Assembly: GCA_023434425.1 (NCBI GenBank)
Contig: JAEYSS010000004.1
Coordinates: forward strand, 1-35,152
Source: Pseudomonadota bacterium
Lineage (GTDB): Bacteria; Pseudomonadota; Alphaproteobacteria; Ferrovibrionales; Ferrovibrionaceae
Length of the DNA stretch: 35,152 nt
Direction: 5' to 3'
Shown here piece after piece: positions 20,559 to 27,573 of the stretch. Made by a program: the position numbers and the translations under genes. The notes beneath the pieces were generated by a model that had not been told where the DNA came from, did not search any database, and saw nothing but the letters and a program-made list of their open reading frames with translations. Within the stretch, counting starts at the first letter, position 1. Each line of letters starts with the position of its first letter.

Positions 20559-21074
20559 ATGACCAGGCAGCGGATCGGACTATATCCGGGTACTTTCGAT
20601 CCGGTGACCAAGGGTCATTACGACATCATCAAGCGCGCGGCCAAGCTGGTCGACAAGCTGGTGGTGGGCGTTGCCGTCAATGTCGGCAAGGGGCCGCTCT
20701 TTTCGATGGAAGAACGCGTCGAGATGGTGCGCGAGGAAATCGGCCCGCTGATGCCCGGCGCCACCGAATTCGAGGTCAAGCCGTTTTCCAACCTGCTGAT
20801 GCATTTCGCCATGGATCTCGGCGCGGTCATGATCATCCGCGGCCTGCGCGCGGTGTCGGACTTCGAATACGAATTCCAGATGGTCGGCATGAATGCCCGG
20901 CTGAATTCGGAGATCGAGACCGTCTTCCTGATGGCCTCTGACAATCACCAGTTCATTGCCTCACGCCTGGTCAAGGAAATCGCCATGCTGGGCGGCGACA
21001 TCAACCCCTTCGTTTCGCCGCGCGTGGCTGAGCGGGTGCGCGACGCCATCAAGAAGCAGAAGGCCGACGCATGA
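20559..21074 (+). CDS. coaD: Phosphopantetheine adenylyltransferase
   Basis: This 171-residue cytosolic enzyme joins 4'-phosphopantetheine and ATP to make dephospho-CoA, the penultimate step of coenzyme A synthesis. The nucleotidyltransferase motif GTFDPVTKGHYDII is at residues 11-24. Further family blocks are PFSNLL, IIRGLRAVSDFEYE and IASRLVKEIAMLGGDI. Its length is normal. A strong GGGGAGAG ribosome site precedes the ATG. The last 4 bases overlap the start of the secreted cyclophilin gene as ATGA. The gyrA-coaD-cyclophilin order recurs in alphaproteobacteria, so these genes are probably one transcription unit running on to queA-tgt. Confidence 0.96.
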   Translation: MTRQRIGLYPGTFDPVTKGHYDIIKRAAKLVDKLVVGVAVNVGKGPLFSMEERVEMVREEIGPLMPGATEFEVKPFSNLLMHFAMDLGAVMIIRGLRAVSDFEYEFQMVGMNARLNSEIETVFLMASDNHQFIASRLVKEIAMLGGDINPFVSPRVAERVRDAIKKQKADA

Positions 21075-21616
21075 TCCGCCGCGCGTTCCTCGCTTTCGGG
21101 CTTGCTGCCGCGCTGCTGCCCTTTGCGTCGCAGGCACAGCAGACCGATCCGGAAAACACCCTGATCATGGAGTTGCGCGACGGCCGGGTGGTGATCGCCA
21201 TGCGGCCCGATCTGGCGCCCGCGCATGTCGCCCGCATCAAGGAACTGACCCGCAAGGGCTTCTACGACGGTAGCGTGTTTCATCGGGTGATCCGTGGCTT
21301 CATGGCCCAGGTTGGCGATCCCACCGGCACCGGAGCCGGCGGCTCCGGCCAGAAGCTGCGCGCGGAGTTCAGCCGCGAGCCGCATCGCCGCGGTACCGTG
21401 TCGATGGCGCGCACCAGCGACCCGAACAGCGCCGACAGCCAGTTCTTCATCTGCTTCGACGACGCTCCGCACCTGAACAACCAGTATACCGTCTGGGGCC
21501 GGGTGGTGAGCGGCATGGAATTCGTCGACAATATCAAGAAGGGCGCGCCCGGTTCTGGCGCCGTCACCGATCCCGACAAGATCGTCCGCATGCGTGTCGC
21601 TGCGGATGTGAAGTGA
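21071..21616 (+). CDS. Exported cyclophilin-type peptidyl-prolyl isomerase
   Basis: This 181-residue cyclophilin should speed cis-trans isomerisation of prolyl bonds during protein folding. Residues 1 to about 22 form a signal peptide (MIRR, a hydrophobic stretch AFLAFGLAAALLPFA, then SQAQQ), so it probably acts in the periplasm. Active-site blocks are FYDGSVFHRVIRGFMAQVGDP, GTVSMAR and SQFFICFDDAPHLNNQYTVWGRVV, typical of the short bacterial class. The gene overlaps coaD by 4 bases. A cytosolic paralogue follows 17 bases later, which gives one enzyme to each compartment. Confidence 0.94.
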   Translation: MIRRAFLAFGLAAALLPFASQAQQTDPENTLIMELRDGRVVIAMRPDLAPAHVARIKELTRKGFYDGSVFHRVIRGFMAQVGDPTGTGAGGSGQKLRAEFSREPHRRGTVSMARTSDPNSADSQFFICFDDAPHLNNQYTVWGRVVSGMEFVDNIKKGAPGSGAVTDPDKIVRMRVAADVK

Positions 21617-21633
21617 GTTTCTAAGGAGCCCGC

Positions 21634-22116
21634 ATGAGCGCCGATCTCGAAAACACCCTCTATCTCGAACTCAAGGACGGTCGCGTCACCATCGCGCTGC
21701 GCCCCGATCTGGCGCCGAACCATGTCGAACGCATCAAGACCCTGGTGCGCCAGAATTTCTACGACGGACTGAAGTTCCATCGTGTGATCGAAGGCTTCAT
21801 GGCGCAGACCGGCGATCCGCGCGGCGATGGCACCGGCGGTTCGGGCGAGAACCTGAAGGCTGAGTTCAATGACGAACCGCATGTGCGCGGTACCTGTTCG
21901 ATGGCGCGCGCCAGTAGCCCGCATAGTGCCGACAGCCAGTTCTTCATCTGCTTCGCCGATGCCCGTTTCCTGGATAAGCAGTACACCGTCTGGGGCCAGG
22001 TCACCGAGGGCATGGAGCATGTCGACAAAATCAAGCGCGGCAGCCAGGCCAAAAACGGCAGCGTGACCGATCCCGACAAGATCGTGTCGATGCGCGTTGC
22101 CGCCGACGTCGAGTGA
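21634..22116 (+). CDS. Cytosolic cyclophilin-type peptidyl-prolyl isomerase
   Basis: This 160-residue cyclophilin is a close tandem paralogue of the preceding gene but has no signal peptide, so it should act in the cytosol. The catalytic blocks are FYDGLKFHRVIEGFMAQTGDP, GTCSMARASSPHSADSQFFICF and YTVWGQVTEGMEHVD. Both proteins end with a similar VTDPDKIV.MRVAADV tail, which supports a local duplication. A strong AAGGAG ribosome site stands before the ATG. The 47 bases between its stop and queA form a long predicted hairpin, described separately. Confidence 0.94.
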   Translation: MSADLENTLYLELKDGRVTIALRPDLAPNHVERIKTLVRQNFYDGLKFHRVIEGFMAQTGDPRGDGTGGSGENLKAEFNDEPHVRGTCSMARASSPHSADSQFFICFADARFLDKQYTVWGQVTEGMEHVDKIKRGSQAKNGSVTDPDKIVSMRVAADVE

Positions 22117-22163
22117 CTGCTGCCCTCAGGCCATTCTTTTAGAGTGGTGAGAGGGCTAAGCAG
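22117..22163 (+). promoter_or_regulatory. Long stem-loop filling the spacer and covering the queA ribosome site
   Basis: The whole 47-base gap folds on itself in three stacked stems. CTGC (22117-22120) pairs with GCAG (22160-22163), GCCCTC (22122-22127) with GAGGGC (22151-22156), and CCATTCT (22131-22137) with AGAGTGG (22141-22147), one pair being G-U. The loop is TTT and two small internal loops separate the stems. The ribosome binding site GAGAGGG and the bases touching the queA ATG lie in the 3' arm, so the fold would hide them. It does not resemble a known preQ1 riboswitch. Confidence 0.6.
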
Positions 22164-23228
22164 ATGCTGGTTTCCGATTTTGATTTCGAACTGCCGCCGG
22201 CGCTGATCGCCGAGCGGCCGGCTGTGCCGCGTGAAGCGGCGCGTCTGCTGCTGCATGACGGCGCGGTGAGCGCCACGCCGTATACCGTGGCCGATCTGCC
22301 CGCGCTGCTGCGGCCGAACGACCTGCTGGTGTTCAATGACACCAAAGTCATTCCCGCCCGGCTTTATGGCCGCCGCGAACGCGATCCCGAAGTGCGCGTC
22401 GAGGCGCTGCTGCTGAAACCCCTCGGCGCGCGCCGCTGGACCGCGATGGCCAAACCGGCCAGGCGGCTCAAGCCCGGCGACCGCGTGCTGTTCGACGGCG
22501 GGCTGGTGGCCGAGGCGCTCGGCCGCGAGGACGACCAGATACTGCTGCAGTTCGACCGCGACGACGGCGAGGTGCTGACCGCACTCGAAACCGCCGGCGC
22601 CATGCCGCTGCCGCCCTATATCGTGGCGCAGCGCAAGGCCGATGCGCAGGACAGGATCGACTACCAGACGGTGTTCGCCGAGAAGACCGGCGCGATTGCT
22701 GCGCCCACCGCCGGTTTGCACTTCACCCCCGCACTGATCGGGACGCTGAAGGCCAAAGGCGTCGGCTTCGCCCGCGTCACGCTGCATGTCGGTGCCGGCA
22801 CTTTCCTGCCGGTAAAGGTCGACCACGTCGAAGACCATAAAATGCATGCCGAATGGGGCGAGGTGACGGACGAGACCGTCGCGGCGATCGAGGCCGCCAA
22901 GGCAAAAGGCGGGCGGGTCATTGCCATCGGCACGACCTCTTTGCGCCTGCTGGAATCCGCCGCGCGCCCAAAATACGGAGAGGTGGGCGGGCTGAAGGCC
23001 TTCCGGGGCGAGACTGACATTTTCATCACCCCGGGCTTCCGCTTTAACGTCGTGGACGGCCTGATGACCAATTTCCACCTGCCGAAATCCACATTGCTGA
23101 TGCTGGTGGCGGCCTTTGTCGGGCTCGAGGAGCAACGGGCGATCTACGCCCATGCGGTCGAGAAGGGCTTCCGTTTCTACTCCTACGGCGATACAAGCCT
23201 GCTGTTCAGACAGACTGGCCCGCAATGA
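22164..23228 (+). CDS. queA: tRNA preQ1(34) S-adenosylmethionine ribosyltransferase-isomerase QueA
   Basis: This 354-residue enzyme moves the ribosyl part of S-adenosylmethionine onto preQ1 in the wobble position of tRNA to make epoxyqueuosine. Family blocks run from the start FDFELPPALIAERPA and LLVFNDTKVIPARLYG to PTAGLHFTPAL, LHVGAGTFLPVK and MTNFHLPKSTLLMLVAAF near the end. Full family length. It overlaps tgt by 4 bases (ATGA), so the two queuosine genes are cotranslated. The upstream spacer folds into a hairpin that could set its translation. Other queuosine genes, such as queC, queD, queE and queG, are not in the window. Confidence 0.96.
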   Translation: MLVSDFDFELPPALIAERPAVPREAARLLLHDGAVSATPYTVADLPALLRPNDLLVFNDTKVIPARLYGRRERDPEVRVEALLLKPLGARRWTAMAKPARRLKPGDRVLFDGGLVAEALGREDDQILLQFDRDDGEVLTALETAGAMPLPPYIVAQRKADAQDRIDYQTVFAEKTGAIAAPTAGLHFTPALIGTLKAKGVGFARVTLHVGAGTFLPVKVDHVEDHKMHAEWGEVTDETVAAIEAAKAKGGRVIAIGTTSLRLLESAARPKYGEVGGLKAFRGETDIFITPGFRFNVVDGLMTNFHLPKSTLLMLVAAFVGLEEQRAIYAHAVEKGFRFYSYGDTSLLFRQTGPQ

Positions 23229-24367
23229 CGCTCAAATTCACCGTTTCCGCAAAAGATGGCGCTGCCCGCAGGGGGCGGCTCGAAACCGCACATGGCGCGA
23301 TCGACACGCCGGCCTTCATGCCGGTGGGCACGGCCGCGACAGTGAAGGCGATGACGCCGGAAGCCGTGAAAGATACCGGCGCGCAGATCATCCTGGGCAA
23401 TACCTATCACCTGATGCTGCGGCCGAGCGCCGAGCGCGTCGCCAAACTCGGCGGCCTGCATAAATTCATGAACTGGCCGGGCCCTATTCTGACTGACTCC
23501 GGCGGCTTCCAGGTGATGTCGCTGTCGCAGCTCAACAAGGTCACGGAACAGGGCGTCAGCTTCCAGTCGCATATCGACGGCGCCAAATACGACCTGACGC
23601 CGGAACGCTCGATCGAGATCCAGCATCTGCTCGATGCCACCATCACCATGCAGCTGGATGAATGCGTCAGGCTGCCGGCCGACGACACGCGCGTCTCTGA
23701 GGCCATGCAGCTTTCGCTGCGCTGGGCCGAGCGCTGCAAGACAGCCTTCCGGCAGCGCGACGGCTATGGCCTGTTCGGAATTGTTCAGGGTGGAACCAAC
23801 GCTGCCTTGAGAGAAGAATCCGCGAAAGGCCTGATCAAGACCGGCTTCGATGGCTATGCCGTCGGCGGGCTGGCCGTGGGCGAGACCCAGGCCGAGATGT
23901 TCGCCACGCTGGATGTGACCACGCCGCATCTGCCGCAGGACCGCCCGCGCTACCTGATGGGTGTTGGCAAACCGTCCGATCTGGTCGGTGCGGTGCAGCG
24001 CGGCATCGACATGTTCGACTGCGTGATGCCGACCCGTTCGGGCCGCAACGGCCAGGCCTTCACCCGGCGCGGCACGATCAACATCCGCAATGCACGCCAT
24101 GCCGAAGACCCGCGGCCCATCGATGAACAATGCCGCTGCCCGGCCTGCCGCAATTACAGCCGCGCTTATGTGCATCATCTGGTGCGCTCGGATGAGATCC
24201 TCGGCTCCATGCTGATGACTGCGCATAACCTGACCTACTATCAGGATGTGATGCAGGGCCTGCGCGCCGCCATCGCCGAAGGCCGGCTGGAGGCTTTCGT
24301 GGCGGATTTCCATGCCGGTGAGGCCAAAGGGGATATAGACTCTTTGGGCGATATTCCGCCGCTCTAG
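23225..24367 (+). CDS. tgt: Queuine/preQ1 tRNA-guanine transglycosylase
   Basis: This 380-residue enzyme swaps guanine-34 of tRNAs with GUN anticodons for preQ1. The TIM-barrel motifs are TPAFMPVGTAATVKAMTPE near the N terminus, LTDSGGFQVMSL with the base-binding aspartate, GLFGIVQGG, GGLAVGE, and MPTRSGRNGQAFT with the second aspartate region. The zinc site CRCPACRNYSRAYVHHL is intact. Full family length. It overlaps queA, and a 33-codon membrane mini-gene begins 2 bases after its stop codon. Confidence 0.96.
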   Translation: MTLKFTVSAKDGAARRGRLETAHGAIDTPAFMPVGTAATVKAMTPEAVKDTGAQIILGNTYHLMLRPSAERVAKLGGLHKFMNWPGPILTDSGGFQVMSLSQLNKVTEQGVSFQSHIDGAKYDLTPERSIEIQHLLDATITMQLDECVRLPADDTRVSEAMQLSLRWAERCKTAFRQRDGYGLFGIVQGGTNAALREESAKGLIKTGFDGYAVGGLAVGETQAEMFATLDVTTPHLPQDRPRYLMGVGKPSDLVGAVQRGIDMFDCVMPTRSGRNGQAFTRRGTINIRNARHAEDPRPIDEQCRCPACRNYSRAYVHHLVRSDEILGSMLMTAHNLTYYQDVMQGLRAAIAEGRLEAFVADFHAGEAKGDIDSLGDIPPL

Positions 24368-24369
24368 GC

Positions 24370-24471
24370 ATGCTGCTGCGCCACCTCAAGGTTTTCGGCA
24401 TCGCGGCCATCTTCGCCGCCATCGCCTATGGGTTGGTGCATCTGGTCTTTCGCCTCATTCACCATTGGTGA
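24370..24471 (+). CDS. Putative 33-residue single-pass membrane protein
   Basis: An ATG two bases after the tgt stop opens a 33-codon frame ending in TGA at 24469-24471. The predicted peptide has a basic start MLLRHLK, about 20 hydrophobic residues (VFGIAAIFAAIAYGLVHLVF) and a basic tail RLIHHW. This is the pattern of a small inner-membrane protein with one helix. No separate ribosome site is evident, so translation would be coupled to tgt. I do not recognise a family. The close spacing and the clean hydrophobic profile argue for a real gene, but a chance frame remains possible. Confidence 0.5.
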   Translation: MLLRHLKVFGIAAIFAAIAYGLVHLVFRLIHHW

Positions 24472-24498
24472 TAGCGGTCTCTGAAAAGGGAGAAACGC

Positions 24499-24909
24499 AT
24501 GCCGGCTCAAAAAGCAAAAAAGCGGAAGAAACAGACATTCAGCCTGAGCCGCGCCAAAGACGCGAAATTCCGCAAGGACGGCCTGCGCGCCTTCTTCGAG
24601 TATCGTGACCTCGGCATCAGCGAGGCCACGCAGGGTCGCTTCAATGCCGAGGTGATCCGCGCCGGCACCGTGAAGGACTACAAGCGGGCCGGGCTGCACT
24701 ACCACAAGCTGGAATTTCAGCTGGTCTATGTGCTGAACGGATGGGTGAAGTTCGACTATGAAGGCGAGGGCAGTTTCACGTTGAAAGCCGGCGACTGCGT
24801 GCTGCAGCCACCGGAAATCCGTCACGAGCTGACAGCGTTTTCCAGGGATATGGAGCTTCTGGAAGTGACCAGTCCAGCCGATTTCACGACGACTGCAGTC
24901 AAACGCTGA
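24499..24909 (+). CDS. Cupin-domain protein
   Basis: This 136-residue protein has a very basic N-terminal tail (residues 1-30, many Lys and Arg) followed by one cupin barrel. The barrel shows HYHKLEFQLVYVLNGWVKFDYEG and a second motif GDCVLQPPEIRHEL, with His, His, Glu and a later His placed as metal ligands. Cupins of this size include small dioxygenases, isomerases and binding proteins, and no specific reaction can be assigned. An AGGGAG ribosome site precedes the ATG by 8 bases. Its 3' end overlaps the convergent gene on the other strand by 11 bases. Confidence 0.8.
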   Translation: MPAQKAKKRKKQTFSLSRAKDAKFRKDGLRAFFEYRDLGISEATQGRFNAEVIRAGTVKDYKRAGLHYHKLEFQLVYVLNGWVKFDYEGEGSFTLKAGDCVLQPPEIRHELTAFSRDMELLEVTSPADFTTTAVKR

Positions 24910-25195
24910 ACGCGTCGTCGTCCTTGTGCAGATGCAGGAAGCGTCCGATCTGGGTCTTTAACGTCTCCGGATCGTAAGAATCATTCACCTTCAGCGCATG
25001 CAGGAACAACTCGCGCTGCAGCGGCTGCGGCAGGTTGTTCCACGTCAGCACGAGGGCGGCGCCGAGGCATTTGAGGATATTGCTCTCCGAAGCGGCTAGT
25101 TGAGTGTCCGACAGGGTTCCGCCTTCGCCTTCCCAGCGGCGCAGCGCGCGGTTCAGCTGTGCGTCGGTCTCAAAACGCGCCTTGTCGTCAGCCAT
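24899..25195 (-). CDS. Small helical protein of unknown function
   Basis: The 98-residue product is mostly predicted helix, acidic overall, with no signal peptide or membrane segment. The core LSDTQLAASESNILKCLGAALVLTWNNLP may be the conserved part. I do not recognise a family. The ATG at 25195 was chosen because GAGGA lies 5 bases before it. It starts 1 base after the stop of the upstream PAS-type gene on the same strand, so the two are almost certainly coupled and may work together. An ATG at 25210 would overlap that gene. Confidence 0.65.
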   Translation of the reverse strand: MADDKARFETDAQLNRALRRWEGEGGTLSDTQLAASESNILKCLGAALVLTWNNLPQPLQRELFLHALKVNDSYDPETLKTQIGRFLHLHKDDDAFSV

Positions 25196-25196
25196 G

Positions 25197-25715
25197 TCAT
25201 TCCTCATCATCGTAATAGGTGATGTTGATCAGCTGCTCGATCACGCCACGTTGCCCGATGGTCACCGGCAGTGTGATCGACTCGAACTGCACGAAACTGC
25301 GGTCGACAAAATAGTAGCTCCCGGCTGCGCGCAACGGGGTTGCATTGTCGGTCGCCCAGGACAGACCGCGATTGAAGTCGGTGTAAGCCTGCTCGCTCAT
25401 GATCTCATCGACGAACCTGCCGGTAGGGTCGCGGCCGGAATACTGGCTGATCAGCGTGCCGTAGAGGCGGATACGGAACCGCCGCCGGTCGGTATCCTGG
25501 ACGATCTCATAAATCAGCACGCGGGGCAGATAAGGGCGCAGCACGAAGGGCGAGAAATCGGCGCGGTCGGGCGCAAGGCGGCCGGCGCGCTTTTCGTCCC
25601 ACAGCGCGGCAAGCAGACGGAGCTCTGGTCGCTGGAACCGCAACTCGGGATCGAGGCGGAACCTGCTTTCGACGATCTGCCGGTTCAGGGCATGTCCTCC
25701 GGTTTGCTGCAGCAT
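25197..25715 (-). CDS. PAS-domain protein (PAS_5-like)
   Basis: This 172-residue protein resembles the alphaproteobacterial PAS_5 family. A helical lead-in (PELRLLAALWDEKRAG) is followed by LAPDRADFSPFVLRPYLPRVLIYEIV, then RRRFRIRLYGTLISQYSGRDPTGRFVDEIM, then the closing strands FESITLPVTIGQRGVIEQLINITYYD. There is no output domain, so it may be a stand-alone sensor or binding protein. I chose the ATG at 25715; a TTG ten codons upstream is possible. It lies 52 bases after the tRNA-Lys gene on the same strand. A small helical protein follows immediately. Family placement is by recalled pattern. Confidence 0.75.
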   Translation of the reverse strand: MLQQTGGHALNRQIVESRFRLDPELRFQRPELRLLAALWDEKRAGRLAPDRADFSPFVLRPYLPRVLIYEIVQDTDRRRFRIRLYGTLISQYSGRDPTGRFVDEIMSEQAYTDFNRGLSWATDNATPLRAAGSYYFVDRSFVQFESITLPVTIGQRGVIEQLINITYYDDEE

Positions 25716-25767
25716 ATACCGCAAGGCAATCCTATACCGGGGCAATTCGTTCCACGATGGGGAGAGG

Positions 25768-25843
25768 TGGTGAGCCCGCCGGGATTCGAACCCGGGACCT
25801 CTCGATTAAAAGTCGCTTGCTCTACCAGCTGAGCTACGGGCTC
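25768..25843 (-). tRNA. tRNA-Lys (anticodon TTT)
   Basis: Read on the minus strand, the 76 bases fold as a cloverleaf: acceptor GAGCCCG/CGGGCTC, D arm GCTC/GAGC, anticodon loop CTTTTAA, T arm CCGGG-TTCGAAT-CCCGG, discriminator A and an encoded CCA at 25770-25768. The anticodon TTT reads lysine AAA and AAG. The two upper positions of the anticodon stem (27-43 and 28-42) are A opposite G and G opposite A, so only three of five pairs there are standard. Confidence 0.95.
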
Positions 25844-25897
25844 ACAAAGCCCTTTCCGGCAGTCCCCGCAGGCGACCTGGGCCGGAAAAGCGCCGCG

Positions 25898-25926
25898 ACC
25901 ATAGGTCGTCGACCGGTCTCCGTCAA
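25898..25926 (-). promoter_or_regulatory. Promoter of tRNA-Lys
   Basis: On the minus strand TTGACG (25926-25921) and TATGGT (25903-25898) are 17 bases apart. Downstream of the -10 box comes a GC-rich stretch, as in stable-RNA promoters under stringent control. The predicted start lies about 48 bases before the tRNA. Confidence 0.55.
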
Positions 25927-26131
25927 CCAACCGGATTATCTTTGAAATGAAGCACTTAATGCGGGTCTGCGCCGCGACTCTGCCGGCCTGCCGCGTCCGG
26001 GCCTGCCATGGGCAGTTTCGGCGGAAACCGTGGCGACGGTTACCAAGTTACAACCTTTGAGGGGCTACAAAATTCTTCGCAGTTGCGGGATAATATTCCG
26101 GTCCGGCTCGTTGGCCCGGAGGATGAGGATC

Positions 26132-26320
26132 ATGGGCAAGTATTACGTCGAAGGCGGTATTTTTAAGGATCTTGCAGACCCGGCGCCGATTGCCGGAACC
26201 GAGGAGCGCTACGGCCCGTTCCCGACCGAGCAGGAAGCCGACAAGATCTGGCGCGCCCGCATGGCGGACAAGATCGATATCTGCAACCACCGCCTCCGTG
26301 TGATCCAGCGCGACGCCTGA
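26132..26320 (+). CDS. Small DUF4170-like protein
   Basis: The 62-residue cytosolic product begins MGKYYVEGGIFKD and continues with EERYGPFPTEQEADKIWRARM. This matches the pattern of DUF4170, small alphaproteobacterial proteins with YwVvGG, GPF and a tryptophan-containing helix; function unknown. The ATG at 26132 has a GAGGAT-type ribosome site 8 bases upstream. A longer in-frame start at 26030 was rejected as it adds non-conserved residues and overlooks this site. It stands alone between the tRNA-Lys region and the next gene. Confidence 0.75.
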   Translation: MGKYYVEGGIFKDLADPAPIAGTEERYGPFPTEQEADKIWRARMADKIDICNHRLRVIQRDA

Positions 26321-26394
26321 ATCTCCGAGTCTGTGCCGGAGTCGCGCCGGCCAGCCAGTTTCTGCCGCGCTTTCCCTGTTGCTAAGCGGTTAGC

Positions 26395-26417
26395 CTGCCA
26401 TGATGATTTCATGGCAG
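26395..26417 (+). repeat. Perfect 9-bp inverted repeat upstream of the Hpt-like gene
   Basis: CTGCCATGA at 26395-26403 and TCATGGCAG at 26409-26417 are exact reverse complements around the 5-base centre TGATT. It lies 75 bases before the gene at 26493. It could be an operator for a dimeric regulator or a transcript hairpin; no T-run follows. Confidence 0.5.
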
Positions 26418-26492
26418 ACCATCCGATTCGGCCAATTTCGGCCCTGAACGGCGCTGGGACGCGCCACAAGCCTGGAACGCGAGACACGGGCG

Positions 26493-27137
26493 ATGTTCGA
26501 TCCTCACACTGCCGGTCGACTGATTGCCAACCGGGGTGATTTGAAACGCAAGGCGGTGAATTACGCGCGCGGCCAGGACGTGCGGCTGAGCGCCGATCTG
26601 CGTGGCAAGATCGAGAAGGTCATCGTGAAGAACCAGGCTGAATTCGAAGCGGCGGCGCGCGAAACCATGGTGACACTGAAGGAAGCCTGGGGGTCGGCCT
26701 CGTTCAATTCGATCGGCAGGGCCCGCTATTACGAATGGATCCGTGATCTGGCGCTGGAGCTGAAGGGGCAGGGCAGCCTGTTCGGCTATCCGCTGGTCAC
26801 GCTCTATGCCGACAGCCTGAAAAATCTCTGCGATGGCCTGACCAATCCCAGCCACCGCCTGCATGCCATCATCGGCCTGAATATCGACGCGCTCAACATC
26901 ATCGTGCGCCGCCGCATCAGCGGGCCGGGCAGCGTGCTGGAGCGCCGTGTGGCGGAAGCGTTTCGCGAGGCCTATCTGAAGATGCGCCTGCGCCAGCCGT
27001 CGGACGTGGCGATGGAACACAAGGTGGCGCATGCCGTGCGCCAGCTCGATGCCAGGCGCGAGCCGTCGGTCACGTCGCCGGACCTCAAAAATACCGGCCG
27101 CGAATGGCCGGGTGGCGTGCGCCTGACAGCCGACTGA
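26493..27137 (+). CDS. Hpt-like domain protein lacking the phospho-histidine
   Basis: The 214-residue protein is helical and cytosolic. Its centre, ALELKGQGSLFGYPLVT (87-103), fits the core pattern of histidine phosphotransfer (Hpt) domains, His-x-x-Lys-Gly-x5-Gly, with Lys91, Gly92 and Gly98 in place. Leu88 stands where the phosphorylated histidine should be. The helix before (ARETMVTLKEAW...RARYYEWIRDLALEL) and the helices after (LYADSLKNLCDGL, NIDALNIIVRRRI) have the length of the Hpt four-helix bundle. It could be a pseudo-phosphotransfer protein that binds a kinase or receiver without passing phosphate. The assignment rests on pattern only. A hypothetical gene follows after 7 bases. Confidence 0.65.
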   Translation: MFDPHTAGRLIANRGDLKRKAVNYARGQDVRLSADLRGKIEKVIVKNQAEFEAAARETMVTLKEAWGSASFNSIGRARYYEWIRDLALELKGQGSLFGYPLVTLYADSLKNLCDGLTNPSHRLHAIIGLNIDALNIIVRRRISGPGSVLERRVAEAFREAYLKMRLRQPSDVAMEHKVAHAVRQLDARREPSVTSPDLKNTGREWPGGVRLTAD

Positions 27138-27144
27138 CGCAGTC

Positions 27145-27480
27145 ATGGCTGAGTCCGACGATCGCAACAATCCGAACGGCCCGCCGGAAGGCTTCAACTG
27201 GAAGCCTCAGGCGATCAAGCCGATTGCCGCGCAGGAAGTGATCGCCGAGGCGATCAAGGATGCCGACAAAAGCTATTTCTTTGAGAACTATAACAAACAG
27301 GCTGCCAACGTGGTCGCCGAGCTGCGCAAGCATGGCTATGTGATCGTGCCGTATTATCCGACCGTGACCATGGTCAAGGCCGCGATGGACGAGCTGCAAT
27401 ACGGACAGAACCGCTTCACCAATGTGGTGATGCCGATGTATCTGGCCATGATGAAGGCGGCCCCGAAGTCAAAAGGCTGA
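27145..27480 (+). CDS. Hypothetical protein, 111 residues
   Basis: I do not recognise this protein. The N-terminal 30 residues are polar and rich in Asn, Pro and Gly, likely disordered. The rest is a compact mixed domain with AAQEVIAEAIKDADKSYFF, AANVVAELRKHGYVIVPYYPT and a closing helix ending in MPMYLAMMKAA. There is no signal peptide or membrane segment. It begins 7 bases after the pseudo-Hpt gene, so the two are probably cotranscribed and may act together. Codon use looks like the neighbours. Confidence 0.7.
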   Translation: MAESDDRNNPNGPPEGFNWKPQAIKPIAAQEVIAEAIKDADKSYFFENYNKQAANVVAELRKHGYVIVPYYPTVTMVKAAMDELQYGQNRFTNVVMPMYLAMMKAAPKSKG

Positions 27481-27573
27481 TTTGGGGGGCTAACCCGCCA
27501 TTAACCGCCATCTGGTATTGCTGCCAGACTGGGGTAGAATACAGACAGGTTATCTGACTGGAGCTGAAGACGC

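Noticed and set aside
22117..22163. preQ1 riboswitch before queA
   Set aside because: Sequence and layout match neither the small class I pseudoknot nor other preQ1 classes I know. Kept only as an undefined stem-loop.
25768..25843. tRNA-Lys as an integration site for a genomic island
   Set aside because: No integrase gene or repeated copy of the tRNA 3' end was seen, and the flanking genes look native.
27535..27540. TAGAAT as -10 box for the gene at 27574
   Set aside because: No acceptable -35 box at 15-19 bases; the nearest TTG is only 11 bases away.
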